The notes below the pieces were generated by a model, which ran no database searches, had not been told where the DNA came from, and was given only the letters and a program-made list of their open reading frames with translations. Shown here piece after piece: positions 43,303-52,598 of a stretch of 64,000 nt of DNA. Position 1 is the first letter of the stretch. The number at the start of each line of letters is the position of its first letter. This DNA comes from Polyangiaceae bacterium (GTDB lineage: Bacteria > Myxococcota_A > Polyangia > Polyangiales > Polyangiaceae). The translations under genes were made by a program, and so were the position numbers. The stretch lies in the NCBI GenBank assembly GCA_025936115.1, contig JAICTZ010000004.1, positions 124,001 to 188,000 of the forward strand. Direction: 5' to 3'.

Positions 43303-44559
43303 CTACATCGGGAGACCGGGCGCCGGGAAGCCCTTGCAGAGCTCCTCGACGTCACGCGCGATGCGGGCGACGAGCGCGTCGTCGCTCGGCGCCTTCACGA
43401 CCTCGTCGATCCAGGCGGAAATTTTGCCCATTTCACTCGCGCCCATGCCGCGCGCCGTGATGGCCGGTGTGCCGATGCGCAGCCCCGACGGATCGAACGG
43501 CTTGCGCGGGTCGTACGGCACGGCGTTGTAGTTGGTGGAGATGCCGGCGCGATCGAGCGCCTTTGCCGCGATCTTGCCCGTGACGCCGCGCGAAGTGAGA
43601 TCGATCAAGATCAGGTGATTGTCGGTGCCGCCCGTCACGAGGTTGAAGCCGCGTGCGAGCAGGCCTTCGGCGAGTGCCCGCGCGTTCGCGACGGTGTTCG
43701 TGGCGTAGGTTTTGAATTCGGGGGTCATCGCTTCCTTGGCGGCGACGGCGATGGCGGCGGTCGTATGATTGTGCGGGCCGCCTTGCAGCCCGGGGAACAC
43801 GGCGCGATCGATGTCCTTCGCGAACGCCTGCTTGCACATGATGACGGCGCCGCGCGGGCCGCGCAGCGACTTGTGCGTGGTCGTCGTCACGACGTCGGCG
43901 ATCCCGATCGGCGAGGGATGCGCGCCGCCGGCGACGAGACCTGCGATGTGGGCGATATCGGCGCAGAGCTTGGCGCCCACCTCATCGGCGATCGCGCGGA
44001 ACGCCGCGAAATCCAAGGTGCGCGGATAGGCGCTCGTGCCGCACCAGATGATCTTCGGTTTGTGCTCGCGCGCGAGGCGCCGCACCTCGTCGAGATCGAT
44101 GCGGTGATCCTTCTGGCTCAAGCCGTACGGCACGCTCTTGAAGTAGCGGCCAGTGATGCTCACGTTCCAGCCGTGCGTGAGGTGCCCGCCGAACGGCAAG
44201 CCCAGGCCCATGATCGGATCGCCCGGCGCGCAGAACGCGAGGTACGCGGCGAGATTCGCCGGACTTCCGCTATAGGGCTGCACGTTCACGTGCTCGGCAC
44301 CGAACAGTTGCTTGAGGCGCGAGACCGCGAGCTCTTCGACCTGATCGATGACGACCTGGCCCTCGTAGTAGCGCTTGCCGATGTAGCCCTCTGAGTATTT
44401 GTTCGTGAGCACGGAGCCCGACGCTTCGAGCACGGCGCGCGACGCGTAGTTCTCGCTCGGGATCAGACGCAGCGTGCGCGCTTCGAGCGCGGCTTCGTCG
44501 CGAATCAGACGTGCAATTTCGGGGTCACGTTCGGCAAGCGCAGGATCACGGGTCGGCAT
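43303..44559 (-). CDS. glyA: Serine hydroxymethyltransferase
   Basis: A 418-residue PLP enzyme interconverting serine and glycine with tetrahydrofolate, the main one-carbon source. Diagnostic segments are LIPSENYASRAVLEASGSVL, NKYSEGYIGKRYYEG, and the PLP lysine K230 in VTTTTHKSLRGPRGAVI. Length is normal. It is convergent with the TolC-like gene and divergent from the large kinase gene, with repeats in the shared upstream region that could carry its control sites. With purU and gcvPB it makes three separate one-carbon/glycine genes in this window. Confidence 0.97.
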   Translation of the reverse strand: MPTRDPALAERDPEIARLIRDEAALEARTLRLIPSENYASRAVLEASGSVLTNKYSEGYIGKRYYEGQVVIDQVEELAVSRLKQLFGAEHVNVQPYSGSPANLAAYLAFCAPGDPIMGLGLPFGGHLTHGWNVSITGRYFKSVPYGLSQKDHRIDLDEVRRLAREHKPKIIWCGTSAYPRTLDFAAFRAIADEVGAKLCADIAHIAGLVAGGAHPSPIGIADVVTTTTHKSLRGPRGAVIMCKQAFAKDIDRAVFPGLQGGPHNHTTAAIAVAAKEAMTPEFKTYATNTVANARALAEGLLARGFNLVTGGTDNHLILIDLTSRGVTGKIAAKALDRAGISTNYNAVPYDPRKPFDPSGLRIGTPAITARGMGASEMGKISAWIDEVVKAPSDDALVARIARDVEELCKGFPAPGLPM

Positions 44560-44866
44560 GGCGCGCGGAGGCTAGCACCCGAAAAGCCCCGCGGAACGTC
44601 GGACCCATCCACGCCCACCGCCGACACCTCCCCGCCAACCCATCGTTACGGAGCCTAATCGTTTTCGGAACCTATCGTTTTCGGGCATGGGGCCCCGAAA
44701 ACAAACGCGACAACGGCCCTGAAAACAAACGCGACAACCGCCACACCAAACACACACACGACGAAGGTGCAGGCTGGCTGGAAGGCCGGTTGGCGCGAGC
44801 TCGGCGCTCGAACCGACGCTTCTCGACTGCCGCTGGGGGAGTACTAAGATCCGGCGCTTAGACTTC
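44560..44866. repeat. Divergent intergenic region with direct and inverted repeats
   Basis: This 307-bp gap between the glyA and kinase starts has no gene and is less GC-rich than its surroundings. Two copies of TCGTTTTCGG (about 44659 and 44675) are followed by two head-to-tail 24-bp copies, CCCYGAAAACAAACGCGACA (first 20 bases), at 44693-44716 and 44717-44740, identical at 22 of 24 positions. GTTTTCGGG (44677-44685) and CCCGAAAAC (44694-44702) form a perfect 9-bp stem with an 8-base loop. The set could be operators for the divergent promoters or remnants of a mobile repeat. After 44741 comes an A/C-rich run (CACACCAAACACACACACG). Confidence 0.7.
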
Positions 44867-47800
44867 ATGGCAACCACCCGTCGCGCCACGGGCGACAAAG
44901 GTGTCGCGCGACCGAGCTCCGAGCCGCGGCCACCGCCGGGAACCGGCTCGGCATCCGCTCCCTCACGCCGTTCGCATTCGAGCGATCTGAATTCCGACGA
45001 GGTGGACACCGCGGGACGCAGGCAGCGACCGCCGCATGTCACGAGTGCGTCGCCGCCCGCGGCCGCGACGGTGGTTTTGTCTGCACAGGCGGCCCCCGCG
45101 GCGGAGGTACTGGAGAGCGAGGAAGCCGCGATCTCGGAAGCCGACATCTCCGACGCCGACGACGCCGACGAGCCGCCGAAGACGGATCCAGAGCCCGTGG
45201 CGCGCGCCCTCGCCGACGTCGCGGTGCCCGAGAGCGCCCCCCCGAGCATTCCGTCCGCGGCGGCGGCGCCCGCCGGCACCGATGGACGCGGCGGCGTTCC
45301 GGTCTTGCCCGGACACGTCATCGCCAACCGTTACGAGGTCCTCGGCGTGCTCGGTGAGGGCGGCATGGGCATCGTCTATCGCTGCCGCGACAAGCCGAGC
45401 GGACAACTCGTCGCCATCAAGCGCGTGATCCCGCCGCCGGGCAACCTCGCGAACGAATACGTGATGTGGTTCTACAAAGAGGCGCGCGCGCTCGCGGCCC
45501 TCGACCACCCGAACATCGTTCGCGCCCACGATTTCGGTCAGCTGCGCGACGGCTCGCCGTTCCTCGCGATGGAGCTCGTCTCTGGCGCGTCGCTCCACGA
45601 TCTCACGCACGCGCGTCTCGGCTTCCCCGTGATCTGGTCGATCGTCGATCAGATCCTCGACGCGCTCGCGCACGCGCACGCCCGCGGCGTGATTCACGGG
45701 GATTTGAAGCCTTCGAACGTGCTCGTCGAGCCGCACGAGGGCGAGCCGCCCTTCGTGCACGTGCTCGATTTCGGCCTCGCCTGGCTGCGCGTCGACGCGC
45801 AAGACGAGCGCCTGAGCGGCTCGAAGCCGATGGAATTCGCGCCCCACGCCGGCGCCGGCACGCCGGGCTACATGGCGCCCGAGCAGATCCAGCACGAGAT
45901 GCACCACGTGTGCGGGGCGACGGATCTGTATTCGCTCGGCTGCATCCTGTACCGCCTGCTCGGCGGCAAGGCGCCCTTCAGCGGCAACTCGAAGGAGCTG
46001 CTGCGCGTCCACGCCTTCGATCAGCCGCCCGAGCTCAAGCCGATCCTCGACCTGCCCGAAGGCGTCGTCGCGTTCGTGCACCAGCTGCTCGCCAAGCGCC
46101 CCTGGGATCGCTTTGAGTTCGCCGCGGAAGCGCGCCGCACCTGGGCGCGCTTCCAGCCGTCGATCGCCGACGCGTCGGTGTGGCGCTTCCAAATGCCGTC
46201 GCGCGCGAGCGAGCCCGGTCCCGTCACGCGGCCGAGCGGCGCGCGCGCGCCGAACCCCGATCTCGAGCCGGCTCCCGATCGCCCGCCGGGGCTCTTGAGC
46301 ATTCGCCCGAGCCCGCTCGTCGGCCGCGAAGACATCCGCCGCTCGCTGCGCGAGCTCTGCAACGAGCTCGTCACCGGCGAGGGCCCGCCGCACCGCCTCG
46401 CGCTCCTCGTCGGACCCGCCGGCGCCGGCAAGAGCCGCATCGCCGAGTGGCTTTGCGAAACGATGCACGAAGAGGGCCAAATGGTGCCGCTCCGCGCGCG
46501 ATATCGCGCTATCCGGAGCCCGCTCGACGGCATGCTCGGCGCAGCGCTCGCGTATTACAACTTCGAGCGCGTCGACCGCCACACGATCGAACGCTCGCTG
46601 CTCGATCGCTGGAAGGTGCGGCGCGACGACAAGAACGGCCGCGCCTGGGTCGCGGGCGCCGCCGAATGGATGCGGCCCATGGGCTCCGAGCAAGCGATCG
46701 GGCCGAGCGGCATTCGCTTCACGCTCGACACCCTCGAGACGCGGCGCATGGTCATCCGCTACACGCTGCGCAAAATCGCGAACAAGCGTCCGCTCCTGTT
46801 CTGGCTCGACGACCTGCACAACACCGGCCCCGCCACGATGGACGGCCTCCTGCGCATCCTCGAGGACGAGCCAGACCAGCGCATCATGATGCTCGCGACC
46901 GCGCGCTCGGAGGAGGTGGCGCTCGGGACGTCGGCCGCCGACCGCCTGCGGCAACTGCGCGAAGCGACGAACGGCACCGTGATCGAGGTGCCGCCGCTCA
47001 CGCCCGAGCGTACGGTCGAGCTCATCCGCTCGTCGATCCCGCTCGACGACGCGGCGGTCGAGGAAGCCGCGCGCCGGAGCCGCGGCAATCCGCTGTTCGC
47101 GCTGCAGCAGCTGCACGCCTGGGCGCTGTCAGGCCACATGGAGTTCTCGGGCAACGTCTATCGCGTTCCGCCCGACGTGCTGAGCGTGCGCCCGCAGACG
47201 ACGGCGGAGCTCTGGGACAGCCGGCTCGCCTCCGTACCGGAGCAGCATCGCGTCGCTGCGTATGCGGCGGCGACGCTCGGCGGCGACGTGCGGCGCAACG
47301 TGCTGCACGCCCTCTTGAGCTCGCTCGGACAGCCCGCCGACAGCGCGATGCTGAGCCTCTCGAACGCGGAAGTGCTGATCCCGCGTGGACCCGGTCGTTA
47401 CAGCTGGCCGCACGAGCTCCTGCAGGAGCACCTGCTCATGCGCCTGCAGACGCGGCCCGATCGCGAGAAGATCTACCGAGCCGCGGCCGCGGCGCTCACG
47501 CTCCATCCGCTCGCCGGCCAGCGCCGCATCGTGCGCCAGCGCATGGTGAACCTGATCGAGGCGAACGACTCGGACACCGCCGCGCTCCTGCTCTTCGACT
47601 TCCTGCAACAGAGCTGGAACGGCGCGCGCGAGCCGCTCGCCACGCTCGCCGACCTCGAGCTCTTGAAGGGCAAGCTGCGCGGCCGCACGCTCGCCCTCAA
47701 AAATCGCTGGCAAGCCGAGGCGCTGCGCCACATCGGCCGCATGGCGGAGGCGAACACGTACGCCGAGCTGGCGCGCGCGCGCTTCGAAGAGCTCGGCGAC

Positions 47801-48760
47801 GGCGAAAACATCGCGCATTGCCAGCGCCTGCTCGGCCAGCTCTCGAGTGAACAGGGCGGCTCGGCCGAAGGCCTCGATCTCGTCCGGCGCGCGTTCACGA
47901 CCTTCGACTCGCTCGGTAACGTGCTCGGCAAGGCGCTCTGCCAATCGGCCGCGGGCGAAATCGAATACCAACTTGGCGACTACGAACAGGCGCGCGACAC
48001 CATCGTGCAGGCCGAGCGCGCTTTCGCCGAGCTCGATCAACCGCTCGGTCGCGGCCAGTGCCTGCTCTTGCTCTCGTGGATCGAGCACTCCGAAGGCGCG
48101 ACCGAGCGTTCGCGCCGCTTCGCGCAAGAGGCGCGCGGCGAGTTCGAGCGCGCCGGTTACCGTCTAGGCACCGCGCAGGCCGACGTTTCGCTCGCCCACA
48201 TCGAGCACCGTTTGATGAACTACCACGGCGCCGAGACGGGCGCGCTCGAAGCGCTCGTCGTGTTCGAGACGCTGCGGACGCCGCGCGGTCAAGCCGCCTG
48301 CGATCGCCTGCTCGCCATGGTGGGCCTCGACACCGACGACATCGAAATGGCCGAGCTTTACGCGACGCGCGCGCACAAGACGTACGCGAAGACCAACGAC
48401 CCTTGGGGCGTGATGGAGACCAAGCTCCTCTTTTGCCAGATCGCCCTGTTCCGTCACGACACGGCGCGCGCCCGCGAGCTACTCGAAGAGTGCAGCCGCA
48501 TCGCCGTCGAGGAAGCCGAGCCGCGCCAACACTTCCTGCTCACGCGCGCCTGGCTCGAAGCCGAAAACGGGGATCTCGACCAGGCGCTCGAATCCGTCGA
48601 AGCGGCGGCCGACGTCTTCGGCCCGCGCACGCGCGCCGGCGACCACTCGCCGCAGCTCCTCACGCGCTTGCTCCGCTATCGCTTCTCCGACCACGCGCGC
48701 GGCCGCATCGACGCCTGGCGCCACGCGCTGAACGACCGCACCCGCCGCAAGCAGGGGTAG
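44867..48760 (+). CDS. Ser/Thr kinase fused to an AAA-type ATPase and TPR repeats
   Basis: A 1297-residue cytoplasmic protein. After a disordered Pro/Ala/Asp-rich N-terminus (1-150) comes a Hanks kinase domain (about 155-425) with GEGGMGIVY, VAIKRV, DFGLAWL and APEQI. The catalytic loop reads HGDLKPSN, a G in place of the usual R (non-RD kinase). A PknK/MalT-like STAND ATPase follows (from VGREDIRRSLRELC, about 485), with Walker A GPAGAGKS at about 515 and Walker B LLFWLDDLH at about 642. The last 350 residues are TPR-like (AGEIEYQLGDYEQARDTIVQ). This layout is common in myxobacterial signalling. No membrane segment. The partner is unknown; it is divergent from glyA. Confidence 0.93.
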   Translation: MATTRRATGDKGVARPSSEPRPPPGTGSASAPSRRSHSSDLNSDEVDTAGRRQRPPHVTSASPPAAATVVLSAQAAPAAEVLESEEAAISEADISDADDADEPPKTDPEPVARALADVAVPESAPPSIPSAAAAPAGTDGRGGVPVLPGHVIANRYEVLGVLGEGGMGIVYRCRDKPSGQLVAIKRVIPPPGNLANEYVMWFYKEARALAALDHPNIVRAHDFGQLRDGSPFLAMELVSGASLHDLTHARLGFPVIWSIVDQILDALAHAHARGVIHGDLKPSNVLVEPHEGEPPFVHVLDFGLAWLRVDAQDERLSGSKPMEFAPHAGAGTPGYMAPEQIQHEMHHVCGATDLYSLGCILYRLLGGKAPFSGNSKELLRVHAFDQPPELKPILDLPEGVVAFVHQLLAKRPWDRFEFAAEARRTWARFQPSIADASVWRFQMPSRASEPGPVTRPSGARAPNPDLEPAPDRPPGLLSIRPSPLVGREDIRRSLRELCNELVTGEGPPHRLALLVGPAGAGKSRIAEWLCETMHEEGQMVPLRARYRAIRSPLDGMLGAALAYYNFERVDRHTIERSLLDRWKVRRDDKNGRAWVAGAAEWMRPMGSEQAIGPSGIRFTLDTLETRRMVIRYTLRKIANKRPLLFWLDDLHNTGPATMDGLLRILEDEPDQRIMMLATARSEEVALGTSAADRLRQLREATNGTVIEVPPLTPERTVELIRSSIPLDDAAVEEAARRSRGNPLFALQQLHAWALSGHMEFSGNVYRVPPDVLSVRPQTTAELWDSRLASVPEQHRVAAYAAATLGGDVRRNVLHALLSSLGQPADSAMLSLSNAEVLIPRGPGRYSWPHELLQEHLLMRLQTRPDREKIYRAAAAALTLHPLAGQRRIVRQRMVNLIEANDSDTAALLLFDFLQQSWNGAREPLATLADLELLKGKLRGRTLALKNRWQAEALRHIGRMAEANTYAELARARFEELGDGENIAHCQRLLGQLSSEQGGSAEGLDLVRRAFTTFDSLGNVLGKALCQSAAGEIEYQLGDYEQARDTIVQAERAFAELDQPLGRGQCLLLLSWIEHSEGATERSRRFAQEARGEFERAGYRLGTAQADVSLAHIEHRLMNYHGAETGALEALVVFETLRTPRGQAACDRLLAMVGLDTDDIEMAELYATRAHKTYAKTNDPWGVMETKLLFCQIALFRHDTARARELLEECSRIAVEEAEPRQHFLLTRAWLEAENGDLDQALESVEAAADVFGPRTRAGDHSPQLLTRLLRYRFSDHARGRIDAWRHALNDRTRRKQG

Positions 48761-48817
48761 GCGACCGCCCCGCAGACGGGCGTTTCCCTCGGCCGCGTCC
48801 CGCTTTAGAACTCCGCC

Positions 48818-50113
48818 ATGGGCGACCCCAAGAGCGACGAACTCATCCGCGAAGCCGAGTCACTGATGCCGGGCGGCGTGAACAGCCCCGTGCGCGCGTT
48901 TCGGGCGGTGGGCGGACACCCGGTGTTCGTCGAGCGGGCGCGCGGCTCGCGCATCTTCGGCGCCGACGGGCGCGAGTACATCGATTATGTCGGCTCGTGG
49001 GGTCCGGCGATTCTGGGGCACGCCGATCCGGAGGTGGTGCGCGCCGTCCAGGAGCGCGCCGCAGCGGGGCTTTCGTTCGGTGCGCCGACGGCGCTCGAGG
49101 TGCGTTTCGCGCGCGCCATCAAGGAGCGCTACCCGAGCATCGAGATGCTGCGTTGCGTGTCGAGCGGCACCGAAGCGACCATGAGCGCGCTGCGCGTCGC
49201 GCGCGGTTACACGCGCCGCAGCGTGATCGTGAAGTTCGACGGCGCGTATCACGGCCACGCCGACGCGCTGCTCGTCAAAGCGGGCAGCGGCGCCGCCACC
49301 TTCGGCAACCCGGACTCGGCGGGCATTCCGGACGGCATGGTCGCGACGACGGCAACGTTGCCCTACAACGACGTACCGGCGCTCGGAGCGCTTTTTTCCG
49401 CGCGGGGCCGGGAAATTGCCGCCGTGATCGTCGAACCGGTCGCCGGCAACATGGGTTGCGTGCCGCCAGCCCCGGGCTTTCTCGCAGCCATCATCGAGCT
49501 CTGTGAGGCGCACGGCGCGCTCGCCATCTTCGATGAGGTGATGACCGGCTCGCGCGTCGCCCGGGGTGGCGCGCAGGGGCTCTACGGCTTGAAACCTCAC
49601 CTCACCTGTCTCGGCAAGGTCGTGGGCGGCGGCATGCCGCTCGCCGCGTACGGCGGCTCGCGCGAGGTGATGCAGCTCGTCTCGCCGCTCGGGCCCGTTT
49701 ACCAGGCGGGCACGTTGAGCGGCAATCCCGTGGCCGTCACGGCGGGGCTCGTCACGCTCGAGCGACTCGAGGCGCCCGAGAGCTACGCGCGCTTGGAAGC
49801 GCTCGGCGCGCGGCTCGAAGCCGGCATGACGGCTGCCCTCAGCGAGACAAAGACGAACGGGTGCGTGCAACGCGTCGGCTCGATGCTTACGTTGTTCTTC
49901 CAGGCTGGGCCGGTGACGGATTTTCGCACTGCGCTAGGCTCCGACACCGCCCGATTCTCGCGCTTTCACGCCGCCCTGCTCGCAGAAGGCGTGTATTGGC
50001 CGCCCTCCCAGTTCGAGGCGGCCTTCCTGTCACTCGCCCACACGGACGCCGACATCGAGCGCACGATCGCGGTCGTGCGCAGCGCCCTCGAGCGCTCCGC
50101 CACCGCAAATTGA
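48818..50113 (+). CDS. hemL: Glutamate-1-semialdehyde 2,1-aminomutase
   Basis: A 431-residue PLP enzyme converting glutamate-1-semialdehyde to 5-aminolevulinate, the step after HemA in the C5 pathway. MPGGVNSPVRAFRAVGGHPV is the conserved N-terminus; the PLP lysine is K267 in LTCLGKVVGGGMPLAAYGG. Motifs SSGTEATMSALRVARGYT and FDGAYHGHADALL are as expected. It lies 57 bases after the large kinase gene on the same strand, and yacG follows 47 bases later. The haem gene set is therefore split between this locus and hemX-hemA-hemC near 10 kb. Confidence 0.97.
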   Translation: MGDPKSDELIREAESLMPGGVNSPVRAFRAVGGHPVFVERARGSRIFGADGREYIDYVGSWGPAILGHADPEVVRAVQERAAAGLSFGAPTALEVRFARAIKERYPSIEMLRCVSSGTEATMSALRVARGYTRRSVIVKFDGAYHGHADALLVKAGSGAATFGNPDSAGIPDGMVATTATLPYNDVPALGALFSARGREIAAVIVEPVAGNMGCVPPAPGFLAAIIELCEAHGALAIFDEVMTGSRVARGGAQGLYGLKPHLTCLGKVVGGGMPLAAYGGSREVMQLVSPLGPVYQAGTLSGNPVAVTAGLVTLERLEAPESYARLEALGARLEAGMTAALSETKTNGCVQRVGSMLTLFFQAGPVTDFRTALGSDTARFSRFHAALLAEGVYWPPSQFEAAFLSLAHTDADIERTIAVVRSALERSATAN

Positions 50114-50160
50114 GCAAGAGCCCGGCTCGGCTTCGTGTGGCACATTCGAAGGGAACACTC

Positions 50161-50346
50161 GTGCGCCTCACCTGTCCCATCTGCAAAACCGTCGTCGAAG
50201 ACGCCCCCGAGGATCTGCCGACGCGGCCCTTCTGTTCCAAGCGCTGCAAGCTCGCCGATCTCGACAATTGGCTGAGCGACGCCTACCGCATCTCGAGCCC
50301 CCTCCGGCCGACCGACACCGACGACGACGAGCTCAAGTTGAGCTGA
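50161..50346 (+). CDS. yacG: DNA gyrase inhibitor YacG, zinc-finger protein
   Basis: A 61-residue protein starting at a GTG. Its treble-clef zinc ligands are C5 and C8 (TCPICKT) and C25 and C29 (FCSKRCKLADLDNW). That arrangement and the trailing DLDNWLSDAYRI segment are diagnostic for YacG, which binds GyrB in E. coli and inhibits its supercoiling. The longer open frame extending upstream belongs to the overlapping hemL gene in another frame and is not used. It sits between hemL and hslO. Confidence 0.92.
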   Translation: MRLTCPICKTVVEDAPEDLPTRPFCSKRCKLADLDNWLSDAYRISSPLRPTDTDDDELKLS

Positions 50347-50455
50347 GCTCCGGCCGCGTCTTCCCGCGCGAAAGGAGCCTCCCGCGCGCCGAGCACGCCG
50401 CTTTCGCCCGCGGCCGAGCGCTGGCAACCGCCGCGCGGCTGGTTATGCTTCGTGG

Positions 50456-51304
50456 ATGTCGGCCGACAGCGTGCTCCGAGCGATCACGGACGACGGCGCG
50501 TTCCGGGTCATCACGGCGCGCACGTCGCAGACCGTGAGCGGCGCCATCGCGGCTCAGGGCGCGACAGGCAGCACGGCGCGCACGTTCGGTGAGCTCATCA
50601 CCGGAGCCATCCTCTACCGCGAGACCATGGCACCTCAGCTCCGCGTGCAGGGCGTGCTCAAGGGTTCCGGCGGCACGGGCAGCCTCGTCGCCGATTCGCA
50701 TCCGAGCGGGCGGACGCGCGGCTTGGTTCAGCTCAAGGGCGGACGCGAGCTCGACCTCGGAAACGGCGCCGTGATCCAGATGATGCGTACGCTGCCGAGC
50801 GGGCGCATCGCGCAAGGTCTCGTGCAGCTGCCGAGCGGCGGGGGCATCTCGCAAGCGCTCATGGAGTACATGCAGACCTCCGAGCAGGTGGTCTCGATGG
50901 TGGCGGTCTCGACCGTAGCCGGCGGCGGCGGCAGCTTCGCCGCGGGCGGCTACATGGTGCAGCTCCTGCCCGAGGTCGGCCGCGGGCCGCTCATGGTCAT
51001 GACCGAGCGCTTGCGCGATTTCGAGAGCATCGACGAGCGCGTGGGGGAACCCGACTTTTCGCCCGAGAGCTTGCTCGAGCAACTGCTCGACGGCATGCCG
51101 TTCACGCGCCTCGAAGAGAGCGCCGTCGGGTTCGAGTGCTGGTGCGACGAGCTCCGCGTGGTCGCCGCGATCGCGACGCTCAGCAAGAGCGACCTCGAGC
51201 ACCTGCTCGCCGACGGGGAAGTGCTCGAGATCGCCTGCGAGTACTGCAAGCGCGAATACCGCATTCCGCCCGCGCGCTTGCGCGGTCTGTTGGAACGTAG
51301 CTGA
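50456..51304 (+). CDS. hslO: Redox-regulated chaperone Hsp33
   Basis: A 282-residue holdase activated by oxidation. N-terminal segments (DGAFRVITARTSQTV, then LITGAILYRETM, LRVQGVLKGSGGTGSLVADS) match the Hsp33 core. The C-terminal zinc switch is complete: FECWCDE (CxC) then EIACEYCKREYRI (CxxC). The protein probably senses peroxide or hypochlorite in the cytosol. It is on the same strand as hemL and yacG; no other stress gene adjoins. An ATG at 50456 starts it, preceded by a 109-bp gap. Confidence 0.94.
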   Translation: MSADSVLRAITDDGAFRVITARTSQTVSGAIAAQGATGSTARTFGELITGAILYRETMAPQLRVQGVLKGSGGTGSLVADSHPSGRTRGLVQLKGGRELDLGNGAVIQMMRTLPSGRIAQGLVQLPSGGGISQALMEYMQTSEQVVSMVAVSTVAGGGGSFAAGGYMVQLLPEVGRGPLMVMTERLRDFESIDERVGEPDFSPESLLEQLLDGMPFTRLEESAVGFECWCDELRVVAAIATLSKSDLEHLLADGEVLEIACEYCKREYRIPPARLRGLLERS

Positions 51305-51311
51305 GCCGAGC

Positions 51312-52367
51312 TCAGTCGATTTCGACGCTTTCGCCCGCGAGCTCGAGACGCAGCGGGCGCTTTTGCGCGCTACCTGCAGGAATATCGAGCGCGGCGCCGT
51401 GAGCGAGCGCGCTCGTCCAAGCGTTCAGCCGATCGCCGAGCTCCGCGTAGAGCGGCGTGTAAAAGTAGACGCCGCGCGGTCCGGCGAGTGACGCGAGCTC
51501 GCTTTCGTTCGCGAAGAGCGCGCCGAGCATGACCACGAACACGCCGCCGTCGGCGATGCCCTTGACGATATCGCTCCTTTTGTACGCGACCGAAGCGTTT
51601 TCGAGCCCGTCGGTCGCGACCAAGAGCACGCGCGCGGGGCGGCTGCGCGCGGCCAAGCTGTCGAGCCCGTTGCCCATGCCGTCATAGAGCGCGGTGAGCT
51701 TGCGCTCGAAATGATCGTCGCGCTGTACCGCGGCGAGCAGCGCGGCGCGGTCGCTCGTGAAGGCTTGCTTCACCCGCACTTCGTTGGAAAAGAGCGTGAC
51801 CTCACCCTCGTAGATCGGCGGCAGCGCCGCCACGAGGTCGTGCTGAATGCGCTCGACGACGCGCAGGTCCGACAAGCTCATACTCGCGGAGTAATCGTTC
51901 ACGAACTCGAGCGAGAGCGCGTCTTCGTCCAGAGTCCCGAACGCGGTCGCTAGCAGCCTAGCACCGCTCTCGACGAACGCGCCGCCGTCACCACGCACCG
52001 ACACGCGCGCTCCGGCGTAAGCGGCCGCGGAGAGCGGAGCGCCCCCGGCATCCATCCCCGCAACGAACACGCGTAGCGAACCGTCAGCTCTCGTTTCACT
52101 GCCGAGCACGACGACGCGGCCGGCCAAATTGTCGGAGCTGGCCGGCAGGTAAGCGCCGAGCTCCGCTTTGCAGCCGTCGGAGACGCTCTCCGACCGCTCG
52201 AGCTCATCGAGCGTCTGCCCGTCGCAAACCTGCGTGTCACCGCGGGGCTCGGGCGTAGCGCCGTTCTCGTTCCCGCCCGCGACGCAGCTGCCGAGTAGCA
52301 GCAGCGGAAGAGCCGCGAAACGGCGCGCGAAGCGGAGCGGCAGCGTGAAAGACAAGATCGCCCTCAC
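51312..52367 (-). CDS. VWA-domain lipoprotein
   Basis: A 351-residue lipoprotein, taking the GTG at 52367 as start. The signal (LPLRFARRFAALPLLLLGSC) ends at a lipobox. The mature part has a von Willebrand A domain with its metal site DYSAS (in LEFVNDYSASMSL, DxSxS), a conserved Thr/Asp later (VLLVATDGLENASV) and the helical scaffold. VWA domains bind ligands through a divalent metal, often in surface adhesion or secretion. The N-terminal 120 residues are a separate beta-rich domain. The frame extends to 52493, with 42 extra basic residues before the signal. It is convergent with hslO, eight bases away. Confidence 0.8.
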   Translation of the reverse strand: MRAILSFTLPLRFARRFAALPLLLLGSCVAGGNENGATPEPRGDTQVCDGQTLDELERSESVSDGCKAELGAYLPASSDNLAGRVVVLGSETRADGSLRVFVAGMDAGGAPLSAAAYAGARVSVRGDGGAFVESGARLLATAFGTLDEDALSLEFVNDYSASMSLSDLRVVERIQHDLVAALPPIYEGEVTLFSNEVRVKQAFTSDRAALLAAVQRDDHFERKLTALYDGMGNGLDSLAARSRPARVLLVATDGLENASVAYKRSDIVKGIADGGVFVVMLGALFANESELASLAGPRGVYFYTPLYAELGDRLNAWTSALAHGAALDIPAGSAQKRPLRLELAGESVEID

Positions 52368-52598
52368 TCCCCCAGCAACGCGCGTGCCACCCCGGGGCTG
52401 GCAGAAAACCCAGTGCTTCCGGCGAGAACGCGGCCGGCGCCGCGACATTGATGTCGCACCAAGTCCGCTGTTATCGAAGAGCCGGTCGTCCAAAGCGCGT
52501 GCGACGACTGGAAACCGCTTGCCTCGGCCTCACAAAAGAACGCGCCCGCCGCGAGCGTGTGCTCGGGCGGGCGCGCGACCAGCGCGGAGGCGGGAAGC

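Noticed and set aside
44963..47116. 717-residue minus-strand open frame opposite the kinase-ATPase gene
   Set aside because: Antisense shadow of a confident kinase/ATPase gene; no motif of its own.
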